NCBI GenBank assembly: GCA_963709395.1
Contig: CAVPWP010000005.1
Location: 91,333-155,332 of the forward strand
Direction of reading: 5' to 3'
Length of the DNA stretch: 64,000 nt
DNA from: CAVPWP01 sp963709395
Lineage (GTDB): Bacteria; Pseudomonadota; Alphaproteobacteria; Rhodobacterales; Rhodobacteraceae
Below the pieces are notes generated by a model. That model made no database searches. It had not been told where the DNA came from and saw only the letters and a list, made by a program, of their open reading frames with translations. Made by a program: the position numbers and the translations under genes. Of this stretch, positions 49,604 through 62,399 are shown in pieces; position 1 is the stretch's first letter, and each line of letters starts with the position of its first letter.

Positions 49604-50212
49604 TTTGCGTGTGCAGCATTCTCAGGCCGTGCGGGAGGACATTCTGCAACGCTGCGGGATTCGCGCGAGCAATAGATGAGTCAAGCGTGAAGTTCTGTTG
49701 CAGAGGCCGGAAACCCGTTGCTAGCTTGACCGAGCGATTCACATCGTCTTGGGGGGACATGGGATGCGCACGGGGACAAACGTCGATCAGGGACGGCAAT
49801 CGCCAGCCTGACCGGAGTGCCGCAGGCATTTCGCAGACCTTGTGCACATCCGAACCGGATACGTGACCGAATGGGGATTCGGTCCTGCGTCCGGCATTGC
49901 GGAAACGGCCTGCCCGGTAGTCTGCCCGGGTCCGGCCTTCCGGACATGTCCGACGTCCCGCGCCCGTCGCGGAGCCCAGCCAGCGTCCCGATCCCGGGAC
50001 ATGCGCCGGGCGTTGCGTGCAACGGGGGCTGGAGTTGCGTGACTGCACGCGCCGCGCGTCCTTTGCCGAAAGGGAAGGATACCGGCGGGCGTAATCACCG
50101 TTCCTGAGCGATCTGACCGCATAGGGGCACCGGGTCTGTCTTTCACAGAAGGTCCGGGGGTCGGCATTTCGCTGACTCAGAAAACAAGAAAAGACGGACA
50201 GGTCTGAGACAA
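49604..50212. promoter_or_regulatory. dnaA upstream region with five GANTC sites, origin not demonstrable
   Basis: This 609-bp non-coding stretch should hold the dnaA promoter. GANTC, the CcrM methylation site that controls dnaA in Caulobacter, occurs at 49658, 49678, 49736, 49876 and 50174. One near-match to a DnaA box (TTGTGCACA) is at 49840. I found no exact TTATCCACA box or AT-rich unwinding block, so an oriC here is not supported. Confidence 0.45.
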
Positions 50213-51604
50213 ATGACAAATGAAGCCTGGGGCGCCATCCGCGAATCGCTGCAAGGAACGGTCGGCAGAAACAACTACACCAACTGGATAGAACCGCTCG
50301 AGTTCTCGGCGCTCAACGACGGTGTCGCCGTGTTTCTCGTACCGACCCAGTTCATGGGGAACTGGGTGGCGCGCAATTTCGGAGACCAGATTCTCGAGCA
50401 CCTGCGCTCGGCCGGGCAAAGCGTGTCGCGGCTCGAGTTCGCCGTGCCGTCGGAGCGCCCGAAGAAATCGCCCGGCGCGTCCCGAGTGTCAGCAAAGGCA
50501 GTGACGTCACCGGGACGCCCGAACGGAACAACCGGTGCGCGGCCCAGCCGCGACGAAGCGGAACTTCCCGGCGCCCCGCTCGATGCGCGGTTCACCTTCG
50601 ACACCTTTGTCGTCGGAAAGCCCAACGAGCTTGCCCATGCGGCGGCCCGGCGTGTCGCGGACGGCGGCGCGGTCACCTTCAATCCGCTGTTCCTTTACGG
50701 CGGCGTCGGCCTCGGCAAGACCCACCTCATGCACGCCATCGCCTGGGAGCTTCAGCGCCGGTCGCCCGATCTCAAGGTGGTCTACCTGTCGGCCGAACAG
50801 TTCATGTACCGCTTCGTGCAGGCCCTGCGCGACAAGGACATGATGACCTTCAAGCAACTCTTCCGGTCGGTCGACGTGCTGATGGTGGACGATGTGCAGT
50901 TCATTGCCGGCAAGGACGCCACGCAGGAAGAATTCTTCCACACGTTCAACGCGCTCGTCGACCAGGGCAAGCAGATCATCATCTCAGCCGACCGCGCGCC
51001 GACCGAGATTCCCGGGATCGAGGACCGCATCGTCAGCCGCCTTCAGTCGGGTCTTGTCGCCGATCTGCATCCCACGAACTACGAGCTGCGCCTCGGCATC
51101 CTGCAGCAGAAGGTCGACCAGTATTCCGACCAGTTCCGCGGTCTGGAAATCGCCGACGGGGTACTGGAGTTCCTTGCGCACCGCATCTCGACCAACGTGC
51201 GCGTGCTCGAAGGATCGCTGATGCGCCTTTTCGCCTTCGGCGAGCTTGTGGGCCGCGAGATCACGCTGGAACTGGCACAGGACTGTCTGGCCGACATCCT
51301 GCGCGCCTCGGATCGGAAGATCACGGTCGAGGAGATCCAGCGCAAGGTGTCCGACCACTACAACATCCGCCTGAGCGACCTGATCGGGCCAAAGCGGGTA
51401 CGCAATTTCGCCCGGCCTCGCCAGGTCGCCATGTATCTGTCCAAACAACTTACTTCGCGCAGCCTGCCCGAGATCGGGCGGCGCTTCGGCGGGCGCGATC
51501 ACACGACGGTCATGCACGGCGTCCGGCGGATCGAGGAGCTGCGAACCACCGACAGCCAGATCGCGGAGGATCTCGAATTGCTCCGCCGCTCGCTCGAGGC
51601 CTGA
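50213..51604 (+). CDS. dnaA: Chromosomal replication initiator protein DnaA
   Basis: A 463-residue AAA+ initiator. Domain I is at residues 1-80, with a linker to about 120. Walker A GGVGLGKT is at 163-170, Walker B VLMVDDVQF and sensor region SADRAPTEIPGIEDRI follow, and the domain IV DNA-binding motif GGRDHTTVMHGVRRI is near the C-terminus. It melts the origin and also regulates genes. It starts the dnaA-dnaN-recF-gyrB block. Confidence 0.98.
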   Translation: MTNEAWGAIRESLQGTVGRNNYTNWIEPLEFSALNDGVAVFLVPTQFMGNWVARNFGDQILEHLRSAGQSVSRLEFAVPSERPKKSPGASRVSAKAVTSPGRPNGTTGARPSRDEAELPGAPLDARFTFDTFVVGKPNELAHAAARRVADGGAVTFNPLFLYGGVGLGKTHLMHAIAWELQRRSPDLKVVYLSAEQFMYRFVQALRDKDMMTFKQLFRSVDVLMVDDVQFIAGKDATQEEFFHTFNALVDQGKQIIISADRAPTEIPGIEDRIVSRLQSGLVADLHPTNYELRLGILQQKVDQYSDQFRGLEIADGVLEFLAHRISTNVRVLEGSLMRLFAFGELVGREITLELAQDCLADILRASDRKITVEEIQRKVSDHYNIRLSDLIGPKRVRNFARPRQVAMYLSKQLTSRSLPEIGRRFGGRDHTTVMHGVRRIEELRTTDSQIAEDLELLRRSLEA

Positions 51605-51628
51605 GGTCGCGCGCCGTCCGCCTCCGGC

Positions 51629-51735
51629 GGAGGTATTTGACGCCAGAAGAAGCCCCGGGGCCGCCTTGCCCCCCTTGCCCCGGCCGTTTCATTCTTCTGG
51701 CGCGAAATACCTCGGGGTCCGGGGCAGAGCCCCGG
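51629..51735. repeat. Imperfect inverted repeat plus GC hairpin between dnaA and dnaN
   Basis: Arms at 51629-51650 (GGAGGTATTTGACGCCAGAA) and 51693-51713 (TCTTCTGGCGCGAAATACCT) are near-perfect complements with a GC-rich middle. A second perfect 7-bp stem (CCGGGGC) with an AGA loop is at 51719-51735. From memory, similar AGGTATTT/CCAGAAGA palindromes recur between genes in Rhodobacterales, so this is probably a repetitive extragenic element. Confidence 0.65.
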
Positions 51736-51862
51736 TTCCGCACCCGGTCGACCAGCGGACCCTTGACCGCGAATCATGAATTTCGGACAGTCCTGAAAAC
51801 ACTTGCGCCGGGGCGCGGGGCCGGTAGGGTCTGCCTCCCGGGATCTTTCAGGGAATGAGGGC

Positions 51863-52981
51863 ATGAAGTTCAGCATCGAACGCGGCGCGCTTCTGAAGGC
51901 GGTCGGACAGGCGCAGTCGGTCGTGGAACGACGCAACACCATCCCGATCCTCGCCAATGTGCTGATCGAGGCGGAGGGCGATGCCGTGTCCTTCCGCGCG
52001 ACAGATCTCGATATCGAGGTGGTGGACACCGCTCCTGCGAAGGTCGAGCGTGCGGGCGCCACCACCGTGTCTGCCGTGACCCTGCACGAGATCGTGCGCA
52101 AGCTGCCGGACGGCGCTCTGGTCACGCTGACCGACGATGGCGCATCGGGGCGGCTGACGGTCCAGGCCGGGCGGTCGAACTTCGCGCTGGCAACGCTCCC
52201 GCGCGAGGACTTTCCGGTGATGGCCTCGGCCGAATACACCACGAATTTCTCAGCCCCTGCGCCGGTGCTGCGGCGGCTGTTCGACAAGTCGAAATTCGCG
52301 ATCTCGACCGAGGAGACGCGCTACTACCTCAATGGCGTCTACATGCATGTGGCCGATGCCGGCGGGCGCCGTGCGTTGCGCTGCGTGGCGACCGATGGCC
52401 ACCGTCTTGCCCGGATCGACGCGGACCTTCCCTCGGGGGCCGAGGGCATGCCCGGCGTGATCGTGCCGCGCAAGACGGTGGGCGAGCTGCGCAAGCTTCT
52501 GGACGACGACGAGGCGACCATCGCCGTATCGGTCAGCGAGACCAAGGTGCGCTTTGCCACGCCGGGGATCACGCTGACCTCGAAGGTGATCGACGGCACC
52601 TTCCCCGACTATACCCGCGTCATCCCGACCGGAAACATGCGGAAGCTGGAAGTGGACGCGAGCGAATTCGCTCAGGCCGTCGACCGCGTCGCAACCGTTT
52701 CGTCCGAACGCTCGCGCGCGGTGAAGCTTGCGCTCGACGAGGACCGGCTGGTCCTGTCGGTCAACGCGCCGGACGCCGGCGCGGCGGACGAGGAACTGGC
52801 CGTGGCCTATGGCGACGAACCGCTCGAGATCGGGTTCAACGCCAAGTATCTTCTCGAGATCGCAAGCCAGGTCGACCGCGAGAACGCGGTGTTCCTGTTC
52901 AACTCGGCGGGCGACCCCACGCTGATGCGCGAAGGCAACGACGAAAGCGCCATTTACGTCGTGATGCCGATGCGCGTCTGA
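51863..52981 (+). CDS. dnaN: DNA polymerase III beta subunit (sliding clamp)
   Basis: A 372-residue three-domain clamp. It starts MKFSIERGALLKAV, with ATDLDIEV in domain 1, LRCVATDGHRLA in domain 2, and VFLFNSAGDPTLMR and the ending YVVMPMRV forming the hydrophobic binding cleft. The ATG at 51863 is preceded by a GGAATGAGG stretch; longer open frame upstream is not conserved. Follows dnaA after about 260 bp containing the inverted repeat. Confidence 0.98.
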   Translation: MKFSIERGALLKAVGQAQSVVERRNTIPILANVLIEAEGDAVSFRATDLDIEVVDTAPAKVERAGATTVSAVTLHEIVRKLPDGALVTLTDDGASGRLTVQAGRSNFALATLPREDFPVMASAEYTTNFSAPAPVLRRLFDKSKFAISTEETRYYLNGVYMHVADAGGRRALRCVATDGHRLARIDADLPSGAEGMPGVIVPRKTVGELRKLLDDDEATIAVSVSETKVRFATPGITLTSKVIDGTFPDYTRVIPTGNMRKLEVDASEFAQAVDRVATVSSERSRAVKLALDEDRLVLSVNAPDAGAADEELAVAYGDEPLEIGFNAKYLLEIASQVDRENAVFLFNSAGDPTLMREGNDESAIYVVMPMRV

Positions 52982-53009
52982 CCCGCCCGGTCCGGCGAAA
53001 GACACGACC

Positions 53010-54119
53010 ATGGCCGGACTGACCATCGACGCTCTGCGGCTATCGCACTTCCGGTCGCACCGGCAGACACGGATCGCGCTTGACGGGCGCCCCATCGCCA
53101 TCCACGGCCCGAACGGCGCCGGCAAGACCAATGTGCTCGAAGCGGTCTCCCTTCTGTCACCGGGACGTGGGCTGCGCCGGGCCGGGCCTGACGAGCTTGT
53201 CCGAAGGCCCGAGGCGCTGGGCTGGAAGGTTGCGGCGGAGCTGACATCGCTTGGCCATACCCACGAAGTCGAGACCTTTGCCGACCCCGGCGGTCCGCGA
53301 CAGGTGCGCATCGACGGAAAGGCCGCCACGCAGGTGGCGCTGGGCCGCATCGCGCGCATCGTCTGGCTGGTGCCGGCGATGGATCGGCTGTGGATCGAAG
53401 GGGCGGATGGGCGGCGGCGCTTTCTCGACCGCATGGTGCTCTCGTTCGAGCCTGGCCATGCCGACGCCGTGCTCGACTACGAGAAGGCGATGCGCGAGCG
53501 GAACAGACTTCTGAAGGACATGGTGCGCGATGCGCACTGGTATGGCGCTCTCGAGGCGCGGATGGGTGCGTCGGGCGAGGCGATCCGCCTCTCGCGCCTG
53601 CAGACACTCGACCGGCTCGCCGCCGCGCAGGGGGATGCCGAAACCGCCTTCCCTGCCGCCGAACTGTCGCTGACCGCCCCCGAGGGGTCTGAGGCGCCGG
53701 AGGGCGCCCCGGCCCTGACCGACGCACTGGCCAGCAATCGGCAGGCCGACATGCGCGCGGGCCGCACGCTGATCGGGCCGCACCGGGCCGATCTGGCCGC
53801 AATCTACTCCACCAAAGGCGTGTCCGCCGGCCAGTGTTCGACCGGGGAGCAGAAAGCCCTTCTGATCTCTCTGATCCTCGCCAATGCCCGTGCCCTGGCG
53901 CAGGATTTCGGCGCCCCGCCCATCGTCCTTCTGGACGAGGTGGCCGCGCATCTTGATGCGGGGCGCCGTGCAGCGCTTTACGACGAGATCTGCGCATTGG
54001 GCGCGCAGGCCTGGATGACGGGCACGGGGCCGGAACTCTTCGACGATTTGGGCGACCGCGCACAGCATTTCGAAGTCACGGAACACGAGGGCCTGTCGGA
54101 TATGCACGGCACAGTCTGA
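53010..54119 (+). CDS. recF: DNA replication and repair protein RecF
   Basis: A 369-residue SMC-like ATPase for gap repair. Walker A GPNGAGKT is at residues 33-40, the signature CSTGEQKALLISLILANA, and Walker B PIVLLDEVAAHLD. ATG at 53010, 28 bp after the dnaN stop. A relaxed linker around residues 225-245 is rich in Glu/Pro and likely exposed. Order dnaN-recF is the classical one. Confidence 0.96.
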   Translation: MAGLTIDALRLSHFRSHRQTRIALDGRPIAIHGPNGAGKTNVLEAVSLLSPGRGLRRAGPDELVRRPEALGWKVAAELTSLGHTHEVETFADPGGPRQVRIDGKAATQVALGRIARIVWLVPAMDRLWIEGADGRRRFLDRMVLSFEPGHADAVLDYEKAMRERNRLLKDMVRDAHWYGALEARMGASGEAIRLSRLQTLDRLAAAQGDAETAFPAAELSLTAPEGSEAPEGAPALTDALASNRQADMRAGRTLIGPHRADLAAIYSTKGVSAGQCSTGEQKALLISLILANARALAQDFGAPPIVLLDEVAAHLDAGRRAALYDEICALGAQAWMTGTGPELFDDLGDRAQHFEVTEHEGLSDMHGTV

Positions 54120-54160
54120 GGGGCGTTGCAGCCTTCCCGTCCCGAGCGTATGCGGAGGCG

Positions 54161-54781
54161 ATGACGATCACGCCCGCACAGCTGGCCCTCTACGCCGGGG
54201 CCGTGCTGATCCTGTTCCTGACGCCCGGGCCGGTCTGGGTCGCGCTGACCGCGCGGGCCATGTCGGGGGGATTTCGCGCGGCCTGGCCGCTGGCCCTGGG
54301 TGTCGTCATCGGCGACACGATCTGGCCGCTTCTGGCGATCCTCGGCGTGACCTGGGTGGCGTCAAGCTTTGCCGCTTTCATGACCCTGCTGAAGTGGGTG
54401 GCCTCGGCGGTCTTTCTGGCAATGGGCTGGCTGATCCTGCGCAACGCCGACCGGACCATCGCCTCCGACAGCCGTCTGACGCGCCCCGGCATGTGGGCGG
54501 GCTTCGCCGCGGGACTTGCGGTGATCCTTGGCAACCCCAAGGCGATCCTGTTCTACATGGGTGTCCTGCCCGGGTTCTTCGACCTCACGCAGGTCACCCG
54601 GCCCGACATCGTCGCGATCGTTGCGATTTCCTTTACCGTGCCGCTTCTGGGCAACCTTGTTCTGGCGCTTTTCGTCGACCGGGCGCGCACGCTGCTGACA
54701 TCGCCCAGGGCGCTGCGCCGGACGAACCTGACGGCCGGCTGGCTGCTGATCGGAGTCGGCCTTGTGATTCCCTTCACGTAA
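54161..54781 (+). CDS. LysE-family amino-acid exporter
   Basis: A 206-residue inner-membrane protein with about six helices. FLTPGPVWVALTARAMSGG at the start and GNPKAILFYMGVLPGFFD in the middle are LysE/RhtB family landmarks. It exports amino acids or analogues, substrate unknown. It lies between recF and gyrB, with 41 bp to recF and 79 bp to gyrB. Confidence 0.9.
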   Translation: MTITPAQLALYAGAVLILFLTPGPVWVALTARAMSGGFRAAWPLALGVVIGDTIWPLLAILGVTWVASSFAAFMTLLKWVASAVFLAMGWLILRNADRTIASDSRLTRPGMWAGFAAGLAVILGNPKAILFYMGVLPGFFDLTQVTRPDIVAIVAISFTVPLLGNLVLALFVDRARTLLTSPRALRRTNLTAGWLLIGVGLVIPFT

Positions 54782-54860
54782 CACCAAATATTGTGTCTCG
54801 GGCGTGACATTCCCGGCGCTGGGTACTATAAATTCCGCAATTGACCGAAGGACGTACCGC

Positions 54861-57278
<2,418 letters not shown>

Positions 57279-57283
57279 GGTTT

Positions 57284-57328
57284 TGTAGGGGAAGCGCATA
57301 TCTTTTCGCAGCGCGCATAAAGATTCGC
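57284..57328. repeat. Putative transposon left end with two 16-bp direct repeats
   Basis: A TGT at 57284, six bases after the gyrB stop codon, is followed by two copies of GCGCATANNNNTTCGC at 57294-57309 and 57313-57328, spaced 19 bp. Terminal TGT plus clustered short repeats is the arrangement of TnsB/TniA binding sites at ends of Tn7-like elements. The matching other end was not found in the window. Confidence 0.5.
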
Positions 57329-57542
57329 CAGAACTGTGCGCTCTCGCGGCGAAAACCCCTGTTGTTTTAGTGGTTTAGGGGGAATCTTTGCCCGAAGACC
57401 ATCTCCGAAGTTTCTGAGATGAGATCGATAGCAGTTGGCGATGGTAAGAGCAGGGGGCACTTCTTGATGGCCGTTCCATTTCCGCCCATTGCCCATGACG
57501 ATCATAGTGCCGCTCAGTGGTCGTCAAATAACTCGTAGGTGG

Positions 57543-58465
57543 TCATCTCTCTGAGATCTCGTCGGGCTCAGTGTGGGTGAGTCCGGTCAGCATTTTCGCC
57601 GCCTTCATTTCTGATGGCGCAGGGTGGACCCGATCGAATTCATCTGCGATGGTTATCGAGTATCTGGAGGCGGTCATCGACCCGGGCTGCTCTATACGTC
57701 TCCCTTTACCGATACATTCGCCGATGGACCTCGATGGCCTTTTTGATGCCGCCGTCGTCGAGGACTGTGTTGGAAGGTTGCGCGCCATAAACCAGAGCGC
57801 CGTAGGGATACCCGGGGCCGAACGCTTCAGCAGAGGCGGGATAGGTCCGAGAGCAACTGCTTTCACCAGGGAGCCGGATAAGCCACCTGCGAGCCGAAGG
57901 GACTCGAGTTTGACGTCAGATCGATTTTCAACATCAAGGTTCTGCAGACTGTGCAGGATGCTTGAAGACTCCTCCACCGCGCGTACCTGACCTCTGCCGC
58001 CGCCTTTGTCTTCATCATCATGATCGGAAAACACGGCCAATCTGAGATCGTCGAACCTGAGATCCTGATGAGCTCGGCCATTTCGTCCACGGCTTCGCCC
58101 CAACTCTCGGGGACCACCAAAACCGCCGACGGATACTCGCGCGATAGGAGCGACGCCATAGCGATCGTCTCGACCAGGTAGCGACGATGCCGCTTCTGCC
58201 GTGGGGCCTTTACCTCCAAAGCCGCGACTCCCTTCCCGTCCCTCATGATCATCAAATCGTACGGGAGGCGGCTATCGTGCTGGCTCCGCGTGACCCTGAT
58301 GTTCTTCCCCATCTTCAGGGCGAGGGGATGCTTGGCGAGGTAACGGTAGACCTCCTCTTCGAAGTCTGCCGTACGCCTGACCCTTTCCTGGCCCGGGACG
58401 ACGCGCGCCCTTCTCGGCTTGGGCTGCTCTGAGAGCCTCCTGCAACTGGCTTCGTGTAACGTCAC
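57543..58465 (-). pseudogene. PD-(D/E)xK nuclease-like protein, frameshifted
   Basis: About 300 residues in two frames that meet near 57985. The first frame has FEEEVYRYLAKHPLAL, then RLPYDLMIMRDGKGVAALEVKAPRQ, which has the Asp and Glu-Val-Lys spacing of PD-(D/E)xK endonucleases, and SAVLVVPESWGEAVDEMAE. The second frame is not recognisable in its C-terminal part. It is divergent from the tni genes and ends near the gyrB side of the element. It could be a transposon-encoded TnsA-like nuclease or a restriction-type cargo gene. Confidence 0.5.
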
Positions 58466-59581
58466 CGGAAAAAGAATTTGGTAGCCAGATCTGCGGCTAA
58501 GTCTTTAAAAACTCTGTGGATCTGAGACAGAACGAGGACGCCAGTCATCGGAAATCCGGATTTCCTGGAGCGCTTCCGGAGCATGCGCACTCATCCAACT
58601 TACGGCCAGCGAGATGATTGCGCAGGCTGGCCGGATCGACACTGCGCTCCTGCGCGACGTGGGAAGGCAGCGGCTATCTGTCGGTAAAAGCCGAAGTTCG
58701 ACGGGCTCTCCATCGCGGCGGCCAGCGCCTTCGCGAAGGTTAGCCAGTTCGCCTCCGTGGCCAGCGCGCTGATGGGAGGATGTGCGGTCATTGCAGCAGA
58801 ATAACAGAAACAGGCTTCGTGAAAGCCCCTGTTTGAAGTTTAGTATTACCAACGAACTCAGGTGGAAAACGATAGAGTTGATCGCAAGGCGGCGCCTGTC
58901 GCGCGCCGCGTTCACAAGCGTGGACAGAAGAAGAAGGCCCATCATCTCGCTTCAGCTTGCATGGGCAGCCTAGCCGTCGCCATGCAGCTCGAGAGCCGCC
59001 TGAGAGGTCGGTGCGAACGGTTGTCATGGGGCTCTTATCGCAAGGGTTCGTGCCATGCGGTGCAGCCGACGCCTTCGACATGATGCCGCCGGCGCGTACT
59101 TCTTGAAGGACGAGATCGAGACAGGCCACGCGAGGGGCATGGCGGTCGTCCGATCGAATATACGCCAGGACTTCAGGTCCGGCTCGACAGGCGCAGCGGT
59201 TCTGGCGGGAGGTTAAGCACTCGAGCTCATAAGGGCATTCTCCACAGATACTACACTATCCGAGCATCCTGGAACGCTACGAGACACAGCCTGATCATTG
59301 TGGATAAGTCGGCGCTGCCGGAAGAACGTACTACGCAACATGAGGTTGCTGAACATTGCCATGGAACAGTCACTGCCTGCGGGTACACTGAACGCCTTGC
59401 CCTCGAGGACTGGCGCCGAGGACAGACACGTTGGAAAAGTTGCTGCGCAGGGACATGCCGATTGAGCCATTTCTTGTAGGGATCGGAAAAGGCATCCTGA
59501 GCTGCGATCTCGCAGCGAGCGGGATCAGTCACGACACTTGTCATTATTGTGACGAGCCATGTCCTGCGCACCTGATGGAGC
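58466..59581. other. Decayed region between the nuclease remnant and tniA, no intact gene
   Basis: About 1.1 kb with no convincing gene. A short minus-strand open frame at 58600-58791 (MTAHPPISALATEANWLTF, then KALAAAMESPSNFGFYRQ) could be the start of a small helical protein whose frame then breaks. The rest is less GC-rich than the core genome and full of stops in all frames. Confidence 0.4.
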
Positions 59582-61520
59582 TTGCCCCTTATTAAACAAG
59601 ACATCATCGCCGATCTCGGCATCTGCATGACGAATGGCTGCATTGCAATTGTTAGCGAGGGGCCAACGGGCACTGTTCTGCTTCGCGCGGGCGACGAGAA
59701 GATCGTCGAGGTTTCCGAGAAGGTCAAAAGTCGTCACCGAGGCGCCATCACTTCAAAGCCAGGTGCAACGCAAGAGCTTCGTTTCATCCCGGATACGGAC
59801 TGCCGCATGACACAGGCCATGATCCTGCATGCAATCCGCCGTGATGAGGAACTTCGGCGTGACGGACATACCGCGAAGAAGGCTCGCGCAGTTCTGCACA
59901 ACGAACTGAAGAAGGACCCGCACTTTCAGCCACTATGTGCCCAAAAAATTTACGCTGAGGACGATACAGAAATGGAAGAAGAAGAAATCCTCCTTGAGAA
60001 GCAGCAGGCGGCACTGTTTCCCCGCGCGCGTCGTCGCGGAGACCGAGGGAAGCCATGATGAACTCTTTGAGAATGTCGCATGGAGCATACTCGAACGCCT
60101 GTACCTGGCATCGGACAGGATCTCGGTCGGTCAGCTCGTCCCGCTCGTGCAGAAACGCTATCTGCGGGAATGTGCCGAAAAGCAACAAGAACAGGATGTC
60201 CGGGAAGCGCTGCCTGGAGGCAGTAATCGCGAACTTGCGCGTGGACGACATCATCAAGGCTCGCCATGATACCGAGACGGCTAAGAAGCTGCGTCTGCAG
60301 GCGCAGTTCTATCACAGGGTCAAGCTGCCCTTCGATTCGTGAAGATGAAGATCCGCTACCACGAGTAGTTTTTCATCGTGGACGCCGACGGGAGATGCGC
60401 TGGTCGTCCGACGATCTCCATGGCGATAGATGCCGCGACCGGATGGCTGCTGGCCATCGCTACCCTCAACCTGCAAGCGAGGCCCTGACGGTCCGTACGC
60501 TCGAGGATGTGTATGACTGAGAGAGGCAAGGCATTCTTCGATGCCTTCGACGTGCAGAACAGGGTTGAGGTTGTCGGCCGTTCCGCAGATCATAAGCGTT
60601 GATCAAGGCTCGGAGAATCGCGACCGCCTACTCCGGAATCGTCGCGAACGCGGGCATGAGAATCGGCTGACAACATCCCCACCTACCGGAAAGGAAGCCA
60701 GCATCGGCTCGCTTCATTCCGAGAACTCAACGGTTTGCTTCACACACTCTCGGGGCGAACGTGGCAGGGCAGCCAAAGGCTTCCACATGGCAGCGTATGA
60801 GAAGGGCATGCTTGAAGCAGTCCTGACCCTTCAGGAGCTTGAAGCCAAAGATGATGAGAGTGGGCATACGACGTGTATGCCATGAAGGTTCGGCGGCTGA
60901 TACACTCGCCCCTTCGTGCTGCCGAAAGCCCGACTGGTAGTTGGAAAAGGTTGAGTGCCGGTGCGGTATTGCCCATGGCACCCCAAGAGATCGCGGAGAT
61001 CTTCATGGTCCAGAAGACCGATAGGAAAGTTCACCGCTACGGCATCGAGGTTGAAGGTGTCCAGTTTCACTCCGACGAGCTCAAGGCATTGATCCAGACG
61101 ATTGGCGCTGGTGCGACAGTCGACGTCCGTTATGATCCGGGCGATATCCGCGAGATCGCTGTCTGCCACGCGAAGCTCACGAAATCCGTCATCGTTCCCG
61201 CGAAATCCGCGGAGATCGCGGCCGTCAGCTTTGCTGAGGCGAGGCGAGCCAAGGAGGCCGCAGCGAGCAAGGCTGCTGACCGCGATGCCCGGGCAACTGC
61301 GGCGGAGCTTGCCCTGTCGGCCCAGAAGCTTGCTGAGGAGCGCGGTCGTGGCAAGGTGACGTCACTAAAGTCCGCGCGGGCCAGGAGCGCCTGCGTCAGA
61401 AGTTCGGCGACCCTCGAACAGGTCGAAGTTGCCGGTGGGTCAGCACGTTCCCGATGTGGTGTTAGAACAAACCTGCACCAAAGCTGCCCGTCCGGCGACC
61501 TGAGAGGCGAGCAGCTATAG
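59582..61520 (+). pseudogene. tniA: TniA/TnsB-like DDE transposase remnant
   Basis: Pieces in several frames add up to a Mu/Tn7-type transposase. The N-terminal part begins at 59582. A helix-rich stretch around 60055-60340 includes NLRVDDIIKARHD. The retroviral-integrase-like core near 60378-60480 reads IVDADGRCAGRPTISMAID, with two candidate catalytic Asp. LNGLLHTLSGRTW near 60725-60775 resembles the region after the third acidic residue. The Mu-type C-terminal barrel near 61020-61150 has VHRYGIEVEGVQFHSDEL and DVRYDPGDIREI. Multiple stops and frame changes make it inactive. It would be the recombinase joining transposon ends to target DNA. Confidence 0.6.
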
Positions 61521-61537
61521 AAACGATGGAGTAGACC

Positions 61538-62360
61538 ATGACCAGCACCTCTCTCCCGCTTCTCTCGCAACTTGTCCTTCATGATGCCTTCAACGAGGCA
61601 TACGAGACAGTCGAGAATATCCTCACCAGGATCCGCGTTCTGGCTGCGTTGTCCCAATGCACCTTCGGTCCGACGCGGGTCGGCAGAGTCCGGGATCGTC
61701 AACCGCCTGATCGAGAAGGCGGGGCAGGCGAACACGCTTTTCCCGCAAAAGAACGTGGTCAGGGCGAGCCTTCCGCCTCAAGAAACCAACGGAAAGGACA
61801 TCTATGGATCGATCCTGCGTGCCTTGCACAAGGGAAGGGTCTCGAACGCAAAGACAGATGTGTGCCGGGATCGCCTGTACCGTGCGATCGAGACGCTCGA
61901 GTCGAAGTGATCATTCTCGACGAGGTGAACCACCTGATAGAGCGCGGGGCTGACCTCACGTACATATAGCCGCCGAGCCGCCTGAAGACCCTGGTGGATG
62001 AGACCGGGGTCAATCTTGTGCTCGACGGGCTGCCGCGCTTCCAGCGCATCCTCGACGAACGAGCAGTTGCGGGACCGCGCAGGCGCAACGGTTCTTTTCA
62101 GGGCTCTCACTGGCAGGACGCCGCGAACCGCGAGGCCTTTTGCCGTCAGCCATGAAATCACTTGTCCACCTTCAAAGCCGCCGGGTTCGTGGTCGACCTC
62201 AAATTCGAAGATATCGTCAGGCGGCTTTACGGAGCATCTGGCGGGCGCGTGCCGATGATGCTGATTATCCTCAAGCTATTGGTATTGATTGACAGATTCC
62301 CGTTCGCTGGGTCTCGCGGATTTCCTCCGGGCAGCAAAGGCACTCGGACGAGTCGGGCGT
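61538..62360 (+). pseudogene. tniB: TniB/TnsC-like AAA+ ATPase remnant
   Basis: The order after tniA and the sequence fit the ATP-binding partner that activates the transposase. HDAFNEAYETVENILTRI is followed by NRLIEKAGQANTLFPQKNVV in a second frame, then the Walker B VIILDEVNHLIERG near 61910-61950, and GVNLVLDGLPRFQRILDE near 62010-62060. A normal Walker A loop is not readable; the site near 61665-61705 is broken by indels or lost. Frame changes near 61680, 61900 and 62060 leave it non-functional. Confidence 0.6.
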
Positions 62361-62399
62361 CCCGCCGCCCCATTCTTCGGCGATACAGAGCCGGATGAT

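Noticed and set aside
49840..49848. TTGTGCACA as a DnaA box
   Set aside because: One mismatch to the consensus and isolated; no cluster or AT-rich block to support an origin.
57279..57542. Inverted GGGTTTT / AAAACCC arms after gyrB as an intrinsic terminator
   Set aside because: The arms are about 60 bp apart with no stable stem and no T run after them.
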